Shown here: piece after piece, positions 8,320 to 14,595 of the stretch | Layout of the letters: each line of letters starts with the position of its first letter | Numbering within the stretch: the stretch's first letter is position 1 | Source: a virus | DNA: 23,281 bases | Strand: one strand, 5' to 3' | Virus record (IMG/VR): IMGVR_UViG_3300008267_000804 | Coordinates: 1 to 23,281 of that record | The notes under the pieces: generated by a model | Databases searched by the model: none | What the model saw: only the letters and a program-made list of their open reading frames with translations | What the model was told of the DNA's origin: nothing | Translations under genes and position numbers: made by a program

Positions 8320-8843
8320 TGATTCGCGTTACTATTAAGGACAAAAAAACTGGCCTACAAAAAGAAGTTCAAATTTCTAAAACTCTTAGTGGTGATTTTT
8401 TAATGCGTCAACATCCAGAAATTGATGTAATTGTAATGCCACAAAAATTTAAACTCTTAGTTCTTCCAAAAGAACAACAAACAGATCACGTTTATAATAT
8501 ACAAGAAAAATTATTTAATTATTTAGTTAAAAAAGGCGTTGTTTTACCAGAATCTGTTACTTCTGGTAATGTTTTTGGCTCTTTACAAGGTAATTATCCT
8601 CAACAATCTGCTGGCGGCGAAGATGTAACCCAGGTTGTTGTCTATAATTTAGCAAATTTTATAGAAGATGAGCTTCCTATTGTAGATTTAGAAAAAGAAT
8701 TTGAAGATAAAATGGAAAAAGCTCTATTACAACCAAATGTAAAAGATTCTACGGAGCTTGGCGAAATTCCTCAAGAGCCATTTAAGGGATCAATTCCAAA
8801 ATATGGCTTTCCAACTCGCGGTATTTATCGTTACAACTATTAA
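8319..8843 (+). CDS. Hypothetical protein of the prohead gene cluster
   Basis: This 174-residue protein starts with a beta-rich region (MIRVTIKDKKTGLQKEVQIS). It then has a segment about reading a low-charge strand (IDVIVMPQKFKLLVLPKEQ), a helix (VYNIQEKLFNYLVKKGVVLPE), an NVFGSLQGNY motif near 86-95 and a C-terminus ending in aromatic residues (RGIYRYNY). From memory the helix followed by VFGS(L/M) is shared by uncharacterised proteins at this position in environmental T4-like phages. It is translationally coupled to the upstream gene (TAATG overlap), with GAGG about 12 nt before the start. The function is unknown; a structural or assembly role is inferred from context only. Confidence 0.72.
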   Translation: MIRVTIKDKKTGLQKEVQISKTLSGDFLMRQHPEIDVIVMPQKFKLLVLPKEQQTDHVYNIQEKLFNYLVKKGVVLPESVTSGNVFGSLQGNYPQQSAGGEDVTQVVVYNLANFIEDELPIVDLEKEFEDKMEKALLQPNVKDSTELGEIPQEPFKGSIPKYGFPTRGIYRYNY

Positions 8844-8860
8844 TAGTTTGGAGAAAATTT

Positions 8861-9175
8861 ATGAAAATTACAAAAGAATACTTAAAAAAGATGATTTTAC
8901 AAGAAATTAGAGCAACAGAGCCAGAAGCTACATCTTCTAGTAGACATATTACTCAAATAGAACCAGATTCAGTTGACAGTTTAAGAATGAGATCAAACGA
9001 TCCTTTCAAAGTAGCAGCCCAAGGAGCTTCTCAGTCTGAAATAAAAAACTTTATGAATAAAATTCTTATTTTTGCCAAGCATCATGAAAAAAATGGAGTT
9101 AATTACAGTAAAGTTAAAGAATTAACAAACTATTTAGTAGATGAAATTTCAAAAGCTGGCAACGTACCAGAATAA
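8861..9175 (+). CDS. Small protein with KITK-type N-terminal helix (candidate internal head protein)
   Basis: The protein has 104 residues. It opens with MKITKEYLKKMILQE, an amphipathic helix ending in L-x-E, closely matching the next gene's MKVTKQYLQQVIKEE. The remainder is polar, with a Ser/Glu-rich linker (about 17-55) and a C-terminal helical part. T4 internal proteins carry a short N-terminal capsid-targeting helix that the gp21 protease removes after (I/L)-x-E. The sequence here fits that scheme, and a gp21-like protease lies about 1 kb downstream. I infer an internal or prohead-core protein. The start has GGAG 8-11 nt upstream. No enzymatic motif was recognised. Confidence 0.68.
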   Translation: MKITKEYLKKMILQEIRATEPEATSSSRHITQIEPDSVDSLRMRSNDPFKVAAQGASQSEIKNFMNKILIFAKHHEKNGVNYSKVKELTNYLVDEISKAGNVPE

Positions 9176-9187
9176 TGGGAGAATACT

Positions 9188-9679
9188 ATGAAAGTAACCA
9201 AACAATATTTACAACAAGTAATTAAAGAAGAAGTTGATTTAATGATTCAAGAGGGAGAGCTTGATGAGGCTCTTTCTGATATTTTTAAAAACGCTGGCAG
9301 AAAATTAGCTGGTAAAGCTGCTCAAATGACTGGACTTAGTTCTGATGAATTAGCCAATCAAGAAAAAGATGCAGCAGCTGCAAAAGTAACAAAACAGAAA
9401 GAGATCGCTAAGAAACAAGTTCTTCAAAAAGTTCAACAAGCTTCTCAAATGGTTTTAAAAATTCATGATGAAGTTGAACAAATTGGAAAATTGGCTGCCC
9501 CATTAAGCTACTCATCTGGAGAAAAATTAGATGTAAAAGCTCTAGGTAATGCCGCCGAAGCTTTAATGCAGGCATTGGATAAAGTTGAGCAAGATGTTAC
9601 TGGCGAAAGAGGCCACGTAAAGGGTGCATCGTTAGGAATTCGTCCATCATTAAAAGAAAAGAAAGTAGTTAAAAAATAA
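9188..9679 (+). CDS. Ala/Lys-rich helical protein with KVTK-type N-terminal helix (candidate prohead core protein)
   Basis: The protein has 163 residues. The N-terminal helix MKVTKQYLQQVIKEE ends in I-x-E and is followed by an acidic stretch, then Ala/Lys/Gln-rich coiled coil (about 55-150) and a basic tail. The composition resembles prohead core and internal proteins more than an enzyme. The first 15 residues match the previous gene at most positions, whereas the rest does not, so the shared part looks like a modular signal rather than a duplicated gene. The start has GGGAG about 8 nt upstream. The stop overlaps the next start by one base. Confidence 0.7.
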   Translation: MKVTKQYLQQVIKEEVDLMIQEGELDEALSDIFKNAGRKLAGKAAQMTGLSSDELANQEKDAAAAKVTKQKEIAKKQVLQKVQQASQMVLKIHDEVEQIGKLAAPLSYSSGEKLDVKALGNAAEALMQALDKVEQDVTGERGHVKGASLGIRPSLKEKKVVKK

Positions 9680-9975
9680 TGCAATTAATAACTTTTATTC
9701 TTGCTTGCTATGGAATGACGATGATTCTTGTTTATAGCAAATTTTTTGAATCATTGAGGTTAAAAATTTCTTCATATAATATAGAATTATTAAATTATAT
9801 GATAAAATGTACAATGTGCGTAGGGTTTTGGGTTGGTATATTTAACTGGTTTATGTTAAATTTATCTTTTAATTTTTTTATTGCAGGATGTATTTCGTCT
9901 GGAACATCCTATTTACTAAGTCGTGTAGTGGACGATGACGGAGTAATAATTAAGGTTAAAAATAGCCTTAGTTAA
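9679..9975 (+). CDS. Small membrane protein with CxxCxGFWVG motif (DUF1360-like)
   Basis: The 98-residue protein has hydrophobic segments at about 1-20, 48-62 and 64-80. Between them lies KCTMCVGFWVG (about 43-53), with a C-x2-C pair right before a Gly-Phe-Trp-Val-Gly turn. From memory this arrangement resembles DUF1360 membrane proteins found in phages and Bacillus, whose function is not established. The start overlaps the upstream stop (TAATG) and no SD of its own is obvious, so translation probably depends on coupling. The Cys pair lies at the membrane edge and could bind metal or form a disulfide. It is the last gene before the structured intergenic unit. Confidence 0.65.
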   Translation: MQLITFILACYGMTMILVYSKFFESLRLKISSYNIELLNYMIKCTMCVGFWVGIFNWFMLNLSFNFFIAGCISSGTSYLLSRVVDDDGVIIKVKNSLS

Positions 9976-9976
9976 A

Positions 9977-9985
9977 CTATATAAT
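9977..9985 (+). promoter_or_regulatory. Candidate promoter element before the mini-gene
   Basis: The sequence CTATATAAT contains a perfect TATAAT at 9980-9985, but no convincing -35 box is seen 17 nt upstream. Similar CTAT(T/A)TATA elements occur in the gaps before gp22 and gp18. If transcription starts about 7 nt downstream, the RNA would begin at the SD of the 25-codon ORF. Confidence 0.4.
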
Positions 9986-9991
9986 ATGATC

Positions 9992-10001
9992 GGAGGTGAT
10001 C
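9992..10001 (+). promoter_or_regulatory. Ten-base perfect Shine-Dalgarno in a possible hairpin loop
   Basis: GGAGGTGATC is complementary to ten consecutive bases of the bacterial 16S rRNA 3' end and lies 4 nt before the ATG at 10006. It is much longer than the other SD sites in the window. The flanking TGATC (9987-9991) and GATCA (9998-10002) could pair and leave GGAGGT in a six-base loop, provided the RNA starts upstream of 9987. Confidence 0.6.
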
Positions 10002-10005
10002 AAAC

Positions 10006-10083
10006 ATGCGTAACCAAGTTACATACATCCGTCGCTATATGCTACAACCAGTAAGACGTTGTTGCAACGGTAGCTGTATTTAG
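10006..10083 (+). CDS. 25-residue Arg/Cys-rich mini-protein or leader peptide
   Basis: This short ORF translates as MRNQVTYIRRYM followed by LQPVRRCCNGSCI and a TAG stop. It carries five Arg and ends in a C-C-x3-C cluster. Support for translation comes from the exceptionally strong SD 4 nt upstream, codons of the kind favoured in highly expressed genes (CGT, AAC, ATC, GGT) and isolation between a TATAAT element and a hairpin. The ORF also contains two small inverted repeats, GTAAC/GTTAC at 10010-10022 and CGTTG/CAACG at 10057-10069. It could be a tiny virion or regulatory protein, a leader peptide for the downstream protease operon, or incidental to a structured RNA. No homologue was recognised. 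Confidence 0.5.
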   Translation: MRNQVTYIRRYMLQPVRRCCNGSCI

Positions 10084-10110
10084 CCCTCTGGTACAAAAAA
10101 CCAGAGGGCT
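10082..10110 (+). terminator. Strong hairpin after the mini-gene
   Basis: AGCCCTCTGG (10082-10091) pairs perfectly with CCAGAGGGCT (10101-10110) around a nine-base A-rich loop. The stem starts in the stop codon of the 25-codon ORF. The downstream sequence is TAAATCAATT, not a proper T-run, so it may be a weak terminator, an attenuator, or a stability or processing hairpin. Confidence 0.55.
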
Positions 10111-10134
10111 TAAATCAATTTAGGATCAAAATTA

Positions 10135-10740
10135 ATGACAAAAGAATTATTAAGAGAATTTTACGAATTATGTGATGGTGGAGTCTGCCAAGATCTTTTG
10201 ACAGAAGAAGAAAAAATTTATGTTAAAAGCGGCGGTCTAATGTTGACTGGTATTATGCAAAAATGTGACCAAGAAAATGGAAATGGTCGTATTTATTCAA
10301 GAAAAATTCTTCAAAGAGAAATTGATAACTATCAAAATATTATAAACGATCACAGAGCTTTGGGAGAATTAGACCACCCAGATGATTCTGTTGTAAATTT
10401 AAAAAATGTCTCACATATGGTGACAAAAATGTGGTGGGACGGCAATAATGTAATGGGAAAAGTTAAAGTCTTAGAAACTCCCTCTGGAAATATTTTAAGA
10501 TCATTGGTAAAAAGCGGTGTTAAATTAGGTATCTCTTCAAGAGGACTTGGCTCTACTAGAAAAGAAGGTGGTAAAACAATCGTTGAAGAAGACTTTCAAT
10601 TAATTTGTTTTGATTTCGTTCAAGAACCTTCAACTCCAGGCGCGTTTATGATGAGCGAGGGTAAAAGAAGAGATATGAATAAAGTTTTTAGTAAAGCGGA
10701 TAAACTAAACCGCTTATTAAATGATATTATAGGAAAATAA
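10135..10740 (+). CDS. 21: Prohead core protease, gp21-like
   Basis: This 201-residue serine protease should cleave scaffold, capsid and core proteins at (I/L)-x-E sites during head maturation; T4 gp21 has 212 residues. Visible hallmarks are GRIYSRKIL (51-59), LGELDHP with catalytic His81 (76-82), GISSRGLGS with the nucleophile at Ser134 or Ser135 (132-140), and FDFVQEPSTPGAFM (159-172), typical of T4-type prohead proteases. These belong to the assemblin-like fold (clan SH). The start is supported by AGGA about 9 nt upstream. It follows the structured mini-gene region and sits 2 nt before the decoration-like gene. Its likely substrates in the window are gp22, gp23 and the three proteins with L/I-x-E-ending N-terminal helices. 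Confidence 0.92.
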   Translation: MTKELLREFYELCDGGVCQDLLTEEEKIYVKSGGLMLTGIMQKCDQENGNGRIYSRKILQREIDNYQNIINDHRALGELDHPDDSVVNLKNVSHMVTKMWWDGNNVMGKVKVLETPSGNILRSLVKSGVKLGISSRGLGSTRKEGGKTIVEEDFQLICFDFVQEPSTPGAFMMSEGKRRDMNKVFSKADKLNRLLNDIIGK

Positions 10741-10742
10741 TC

Positions 10743-11171
10743 ATGTCAATCAAAGGTTTTGAATATCCATTAGCAGGCTTAGGAAGTGTTGGAAATTATC
10801 AAGTAAGCGGCGTACCATATGTTACAGGAAACTTAACTGTTGCGGCTAATACAAATACGCCACTTGAAATAACATTTCCAAGTGTTACACAAAGAATTCA
10901 TATACACAATAATGATGCTTCGAATGGCTTAAGAGTTGGATTTAGCGCAAATGGCGTAAAAACTACAAATAATTATTGGCTTGTTGAAGCACACACCAAT
11001 AATGGTAAAAATAATGATTATATTGAATTGCGTGTAAAAACAGATAAAATATATTTGCTAAGTCATACAACAAGTGCTGTTTCTGGCGTATATGTTGCGG
11101 CAGAATTGACAGGAATACGCCTTGGTTTTGATCTAGCGGCTTCATATAGTTCGTCTACGGGTATTGGATAA
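10743..11171 (+). CDS. Putative capsid decoration / head surface protein
   Basis: This 142-residue beta-rich protein has few charged residues and no Cys. It opens with a GLGSVGNYQVSGVPYVTG pattern and includes ITFPSVTQRIHIHNND and LRVGFSANGV, then ends in a Ser/Gly tail. From memory, proteins with GLGxxxxYQVSGxP and LRVGFSxxGV recur in the head module of marine T4-like phages and are taken as structural, probably decorating the capsid; this has not been verified here. It lies between the protease and a fibre-like gene, separated from the latter by a single base, which suggests surface components made together. Confidence 0.7.
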   Translation: MSIKGFEYPLAGLGSVGNYQVSGVPYVTGNLTVAANTNTPLEITFPSVTQRIHIHNNDASNGLRVGFSANGVKTTNNYWLVEAHTNNGKNNDYIELRVKTDKIYLLSHTTSAVSGVYVAAELTGIRLGFDLAASYSSSTGIG

Positions 11172-11172
11172 A

Positions 11173-12264
11173 ATGAAAGTATTAACTACATTAACAGTAT
11201 CTGGTGGTCTTAATATGGCTTCCGCTGCTCAAGATACTTTTACTATCGGTACTCCTTTAGAAAATAATCATGGGAATGTAGATATTTTAAATGTACATGC
11301 TAATGCTTATTTTAAAAACAATATTGAATTAGGAAGTAGTTCTGCGGATACAGTAGTCTCTAATGCACCAATAACTGCCAGCTCTGGTATATTTTTACAA
11401 AATTCTAACCTATTTTTAACTGGAAATTCTACTATTTTTGTAAATGGGCAAGATATATTAAGCGGCGGCGGTAATAATGAAGGTGGCGGTAATGATTTTG
11501 CCAATCAAGCTGTATTTGAAGAATTTACTTCATATGAACCATACGGCGGCGGCACTGGTAGTTATTTTTCTGGCACCGTTATAAGAGATGCCAGTAATTC
11601 TTCACAGGGTAGAATTGAAATAGGACACATATCAGCTAGTGATTATCAAACAGACAGCGATGTTATTCGTTTACAAACTGATCAATCACGTATAATTGTT
11701 TATAATGATAACATAAAGTTTGAATATGGCAACAATGGTATCACTGTAAGCGAAATATATGATTCGGTCTATGGACAAGGTGGCGGTTCTAATGTTTCTT
11801 CTGTTGAATCGACTGGCTCTGGCATTTCTTTATTAAATAATTATCAAAATGACATAGTTACTTTAAAATCTATTTCTGGAGATCAAGATAGAATTACTGT
11901 TCAAAATTATAACAATAATACAGAAATTAAAATTTTTCTTGATCCACAAAAATATGATTATAGCGTAGTAATACCAGAAACTTCTTCAATTGGCGCTAAT
12001 ACAAATTTTACTTCTGAAGTGTTTTATTTACAGAACCAAGGAAATAGTAGCCAAAATTATCACCTAATAAGCGCTCAGTCTTTTTTAAAGAGAGTTATAA
12101 CTATTAAAAATATCTCCTCTCAGTATAACGTAATAGTGAATGCAAGCGGTTCTGAAACTATCGATGGAAATTCTTCATTGACTATAGCGGTGAATCATTG
12201 CTATGTTTTACATGCGGCAGATAACAACGGATATAAATGGTATATAATAGGACATTACGCTTAA
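11173..12264 (+). CDS. Fibre-like structural protein (possible head fibre)
   Basis: The ATG at 11173 is preferred to an in-frame TTG at 11164, which would overlap the upstream stop. The product has 363 residues, rich in Ser, Asn, Gly and Thr and poor in Lys/Arg, with repeating short beta segments such as LTVSGGLNM, ITASSGIFLQ and FLTGNSTIFVNG. Gly-rich hinges occur at about 97-107 and near 195-200. The C-terminal region (about 300-363) resembles a phage fibre tip domain: VITIKNIS, ASGSETIDGNSSLTI, then YKWYIIGHY. Such proteins usually trimerise and bind host surfaces. Lying in the head cluster next to a decoration-like protein rather than with tail-fibre genes, it may be a capsid fibre. A tail-fibre role cannot be excluded. 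Confidence 0.72.
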   Translation: MKVLTTLTVSGGLNMASAAQDTFTIGTPLENNHGNVDILNVHANAYFKNNIELGSSSADTVVSNAPITASSGIFLQNSNLFLTGNSTIFVNGQDILSGGGNNEGGGNDFANQAVFEEFTSYEPYGGGTGSYFSGTVIRDASNSSQGRIEIGHISASDYQTDSDVIRLQTDQSRIIVYNDNIKFEYGNNGITVSEIYDSVYGQGGGSNVSSVESTGSGISLLNNYQNDIVTLKSISGDQDRITVQNYNNNTEIKIFLDPQKYDYSVVIPETSSIGANTNFTSEVFYLQNQGNSSQNYHLISAQSFLKRVITIKNISSQYNVIVNASGSETIDGNSSLTIAVNHCYVLHAADNNGYKWYIIGHYA

Positions 12265-12277
12265 AAATGGAGTTAGT

Positions 12278-12742
12278 ATGGATAAAAACAGTCTTAAAAA
12301 AGTAATTAAACCGCTGATTAAAGAATGTTTAACTGAAATTCTTTATGAACAAGGTTTAAATAAACTTATTGAAGAATCTATTAAAGTTAAACAAAAAGAA
12401 GCTATCAGAGAAAATATTGAAGAAAAGCAAGAAGAGGATATTAAAACAGCAAGACAAAAATTTATGGGTCTTGTTCCTCAAGAACAAAAAAAAATCAATT
12501 TAAAAGAAGCCAAAAGACAACTTTTAGAAAAAATTGGAAAAAATGGCTTTGATCCTTTTGAGGGTTCAATTCCGTCAACAGACGATGATTCCGAGCAAGT
12601 TTCGGAATCTTTAAACCCACAAGCAACAGTTGTCCCAGGAATACAAGGCCGTGGTGTTGATATTTCGAGTTTATTGGGACAAAATAAAGAAGTTTGGAAG
12701 ACTTTTACAACTGCCTTAAATGGAAAAGGCAAGAAAGAATAG
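12278..12742 (+). CDS. Coiled-coil protein with N-terminal helix ending in L/I-x-E (candidate prohead core)
   Basis: The protein has 154 residues. The opening MDKNSLKKVIKPLIKECLTE is an amphipathic helix with several (I/L)-x-E sites. A Glu/Lys-rich coiled coil (about 25-90) follows, then NGFDPFEGSIPS near 89-100, a disordered acidic stretch, and GRGVDISSLLGQNKEVWKTF near the C-terminus. From memory a GVDISxxLG motif near the end is shared by uncharacterised proteins in the prohead cluster of environmental T4-like phages. A core role is inferred from that, from the N-terminus and from neighbours gp21 and gp22. The start has TGGAGT about 7 nt upstream. Confidence 0.7.
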   Translation: MDKNSLKKVIKPLIKECLTEILYEQGLNKLIEESIKVKQKEAIRENIEEKQEEDIKTARQKFMGLVPQEQKKINLKEAKRQLLEKIGKNGFDPFEGSIPSTDDDSEQVSESLNPQATVVPGIQGRGVDISSLLGQNKEVWKTFTTALNGKGKKE

Positions 12743-12749
12743 GTATATC

Positions 12750-13058
12750 ATGGCTCGCGCAGTAAATTTAGAGGTAAAATTACCTTCACACGTAAGACCA
12801 ACTGATGAAACAACAGAACAGTTGATTAAAAAATTCTTGAGAGAGTGCAGCAAAGAATCTATTGTACAATACATGTATGAAAATAGTGCTTGGACAAGAA
12901 GATTTTCTAAGAAAAGTGTTAAAGATAGGCAAAAGAGATTAAAATATAAGAGAAATGCTCAAAAAAATCAACAAGAATTAAACAATGAAATTACAGATGT
13001 TGCTAAAAAGAAGAAAAAAAAATTCACTCCAAAGCAAACGCCTGTAAATAAACAATAA
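12750..13058 (+). CDS. rpsU-like: Ribosomal protein bS21-like
   Basis: The ATG at 12750 is chosen because AGG lies 7 nt upstream; an in-frame ATG at 12720 would overlap the previous gene by 23 nt. The product has 102 residues. The segment EQLIKKFLRECSKESIV (about 24-40) matches the bS21 pattern L-x-(K/R)-(K/R)-F-x-R-x-C-x-K-x-x-(I/V), and is followed by a basic helical region with FSKKSVKDRQKRLKYKR (about 50-66) where bS21 has its Pro-Ser/Thr and Arg/Lys-rich helix. The tail is extra basic. bS21 sits on the small subunit near the anti-Shine-Dalgarno and is the ribosomal protein most often reported in phage genomes. If the call is right, it may adapt ribosomes to phage mRNAs. A different basic nucleic-acid-binding protein is the main alternative. 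Confidence 0.6.
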   Translation: MARAVNLEVKLPSHVRPTDETTEQLIKKFLRECSKESIVQYMYENSAWTRRFSKKSVKDRQKRLKYKRNAQKNQQELNNEITDVAKKKKKKFTPKQTPVNKQ

Positions 13059-13081
13059 TTTGTCGCTTTAATATATAAAAC

Positions 13082-13095
13082 ACTATTTATATAAA
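13082..13095 (+). promoter_or_regulatory. Candidate phage promoter before gp22
   Basis: ACTATTTATATAAA lies in the 74-bp gap before the scaffold gene, about 50 nt from its ATG, with TTGTCG (13060-13065) as a possible upstream element. The ten bases ACTATTTATA recur exactly before gp18 (18155-18164). Confidence 0.45.
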
Positions 13096-13109
13096 AAAGT
13101 GTCACTTTG

Positions 13110-13123
13110 TCCTGTTGACAGGA
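13110..13123 (+). promoter_or_regulatory. Small hairpin overlapping the gp22 SD
   Basis: TCCTG (13110-13114) can pair with CAGGA (13119-13123) around TTGA, covering part of the AGGAG Shine-Dalgarno (13120-13124) of the scaffold gene. A five-base-pair stem is weak but could modulate initiation. Confidence 0.35.
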
Positions 13124-13132
13124 GATTAATTA

Positions 13133-14572
13133 ATGTCTAATTTGTTAGAAGAAGCAATTATTGATGCAACCGCTCTTAGAGAAACAGCTTTAAAGAGTGC
13201 AGAAGCCGCATTAATTGAAAAATACTCAAAAGAATTTAAAGAATCAGTTAAAAAACTACTAGAGCAAGAAGAGGCAACCGCAGTTCCGCCAGAAATGCCA
13301 GGAGTAGCAGACCCTGCTGCAATTCCTATGACAGATCCAATGACAGCTGGTGGCATTTCGCAAACACAAGCTGGTGGTAAGGCTTTTGATAATGTCCCAT
13401 CCTCTTTTTTAGATGGCGATGACGATGAATTAATAACAATCGACTTTGATCAATTAAAAAAACAACTTTCTTCAATGCCAGAAGAACCATCGGTAGAACA
13501 ACCAGCAGAATTAGAAGCCAGCGAAGAAGAGCAAGAACAAATTCCATCTCAAATTGACTTACAGGAAGATTTAGAATTAGATGAAGATTTATTAGAGATG
13601 TATGATGCAGGCGGTCAGGACAAATCTTCTCCAAAAGATGATGCCTTGCATGAAGAAGGCTGGTCAGAAGAAGAAGAAGAAGAAGAAGAAGAAGAATTGG
13701 AAGAAATGGCAACAAATTTTGTTGATGAAGTTGCAGCTGACGCTCAATCTTTAGAAGAAGAAGATGCTGCGCCTACTAGTTCTGCCGTAATGTCTGCACA
13801 GAGCCAATTGGCTGTTGCACAAGCCGCAAAAGCAAAAGCTGATGGTAATATGGCTAAGGCACAAGCTGATTTAACAAAAGCACAAGCAGAAGATGCCAAG
13901 AAAAAAGAAGCTGGCGAAAAAGCAGCAGCAGCAGTAACTCGTCAAACTGAATTAGAAGAAGATTTTTCAATCACTGAAGAAGAATTGGCCGAATTAGCAG
14001 AAGAATTAAAAGTTGATCTTAAACCACAACATCAATTACGTGGCTACATGGGAACAACTAATACAGAACGTCAATTAGCTGATAATGTTGAAAAAGCAGC
14101 TGCCCGTGATGAAAAAGAGGAAAAAGAAAGAAAAGAGCAACAAGAGGCGATGTCTGATTTAAAAGAAAAATTAGCAGAATCAGACAATAGAAACGAAAAA
14201 TTAGTAGGTTTAATCGAAGAATTAAAAGATAACTTAATTTCTTTGAAAGAACAAACAGAAAAATTGAGCATTTCGAACGCCAAGCTACTATATACTAACA
14301 AAGTTCTTGCAGATGTCTCGTTGAATGAGCGACAAAAACAACAAATTGTCGAAAACATCTCAAAAGCTTCATCTGTTTTGGAAGCAAAGACCATCTTTGG
14401 AACACTTCAAAGCGCGGTGCAGAGCGTTTCTGAAAAGAAACCAAGAGAATCACTAAGCGAAGCCTTGATCCGTGGATCTTCACCTTTCTTAAATAGACAA
14501 AAAGCAACTCAATTAGAGGATAGCTTGTCAGATCGTATGAAAATTTTAGCAGGTATTAAATCAAAAACTTAA
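13133..14572 (+). CDS. 22: Prohead core scaffold protein, gp22-like
   Basis: This 479-residue, very acidic, helical protein should form the internal scaffold around which gp23 assembles and which gp21 then degrades. The N-terminus (LLEEAIIDATALRETALKSA) is typical of gp22 in environmental T4-like phages. The C-terminal region (about 385-445), with ISNAKLLYTNKVLAD, LNERQKQQIVENISKA and EAKTIFGTLQS, matches the conserved gp22 end in T4. The middle is expanded with acidic low-complexity sequence, including ten consecutive Glu encoded by (GAA)10, and an Ala/Lys/Gln-rich helix, making it about 200 residues longer than T4 gp22 (269 aa). The strong SD AGGAG lies 8 nt upstream, and a candidate promoter and hairpin precede it. 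The gp23 gene follows after 23 nt. Confidence 0.9.
   Translation: MSNLLEEAIIDATALRETALKSAEAALIEKYSKEFKESVKKLLEQEEATAVPPEMPGVADPAAIPMTDPMTAGGISQTQAGGKAFDNVPSSFLDGDDDELITIDFDQLKKQLSSMPEEPSVEQPAELEASEEEQEQIPSQIDLQEDLELDEDLLEMYDAGGQDKSSPKDDALHEEGWSEEEEEEEEEELEEMATNFVDEVAADAQSLEEEDAAPTSSAVMSAQSQLAVAQAAKAKADGNMAKAQADLTKAQAEDAKKKEAGEKAAAAVTRQTELEEDFSITEEELAELAEELKVDLKPQHQLRGYMGTTNTERQLADNVEKAAARDEKEEKERKEQQEAMSDLKEKLAESDNRNEKLVGLIEELKDNLISLKEQTEKLSISNAKLLYTNKVLADVSLNERQKQQIVENISKASSVLEAKTIFGTLQSAVQSVSEKKPRESLSEALIRGSSPFLNRQKATQLEDSLSDRMKILAGIKSKT
13667..13696 (+). repeat. (GAA)10 trinucleotide microsatellite in gp22
   Basis: Ten uninterrupted GAA codons encode a poly-Glu run inside the scaffold gene. 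The repeat is in frame, so slippage would change the Glu count without breaking the gene. Confidence 0.95.
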
Positions 14573-14595
14573 AAATTATTCACAGGAGAATAAAA

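Noticed and set aside
11164-11172. TTG start for the fibre-like gene
   Set aside because: It overlaps the previous stop; the ATG at 11173 is nine bases downstream.
12720-12749. Upstream ATG for the bS21-like gene
   Set aside because: It would overlap the preceding gene by 23 nt; the ATG at 12750 has an AGG at proper distance and removes an unnatural N-terminal extension.
13084-13091. TATTTATA as a minus-strand T4 late promoter (reverse of TATAAATA)
   Set aside because: There are no minus-strand genes for it to drive; a plus-strand role is more economical.
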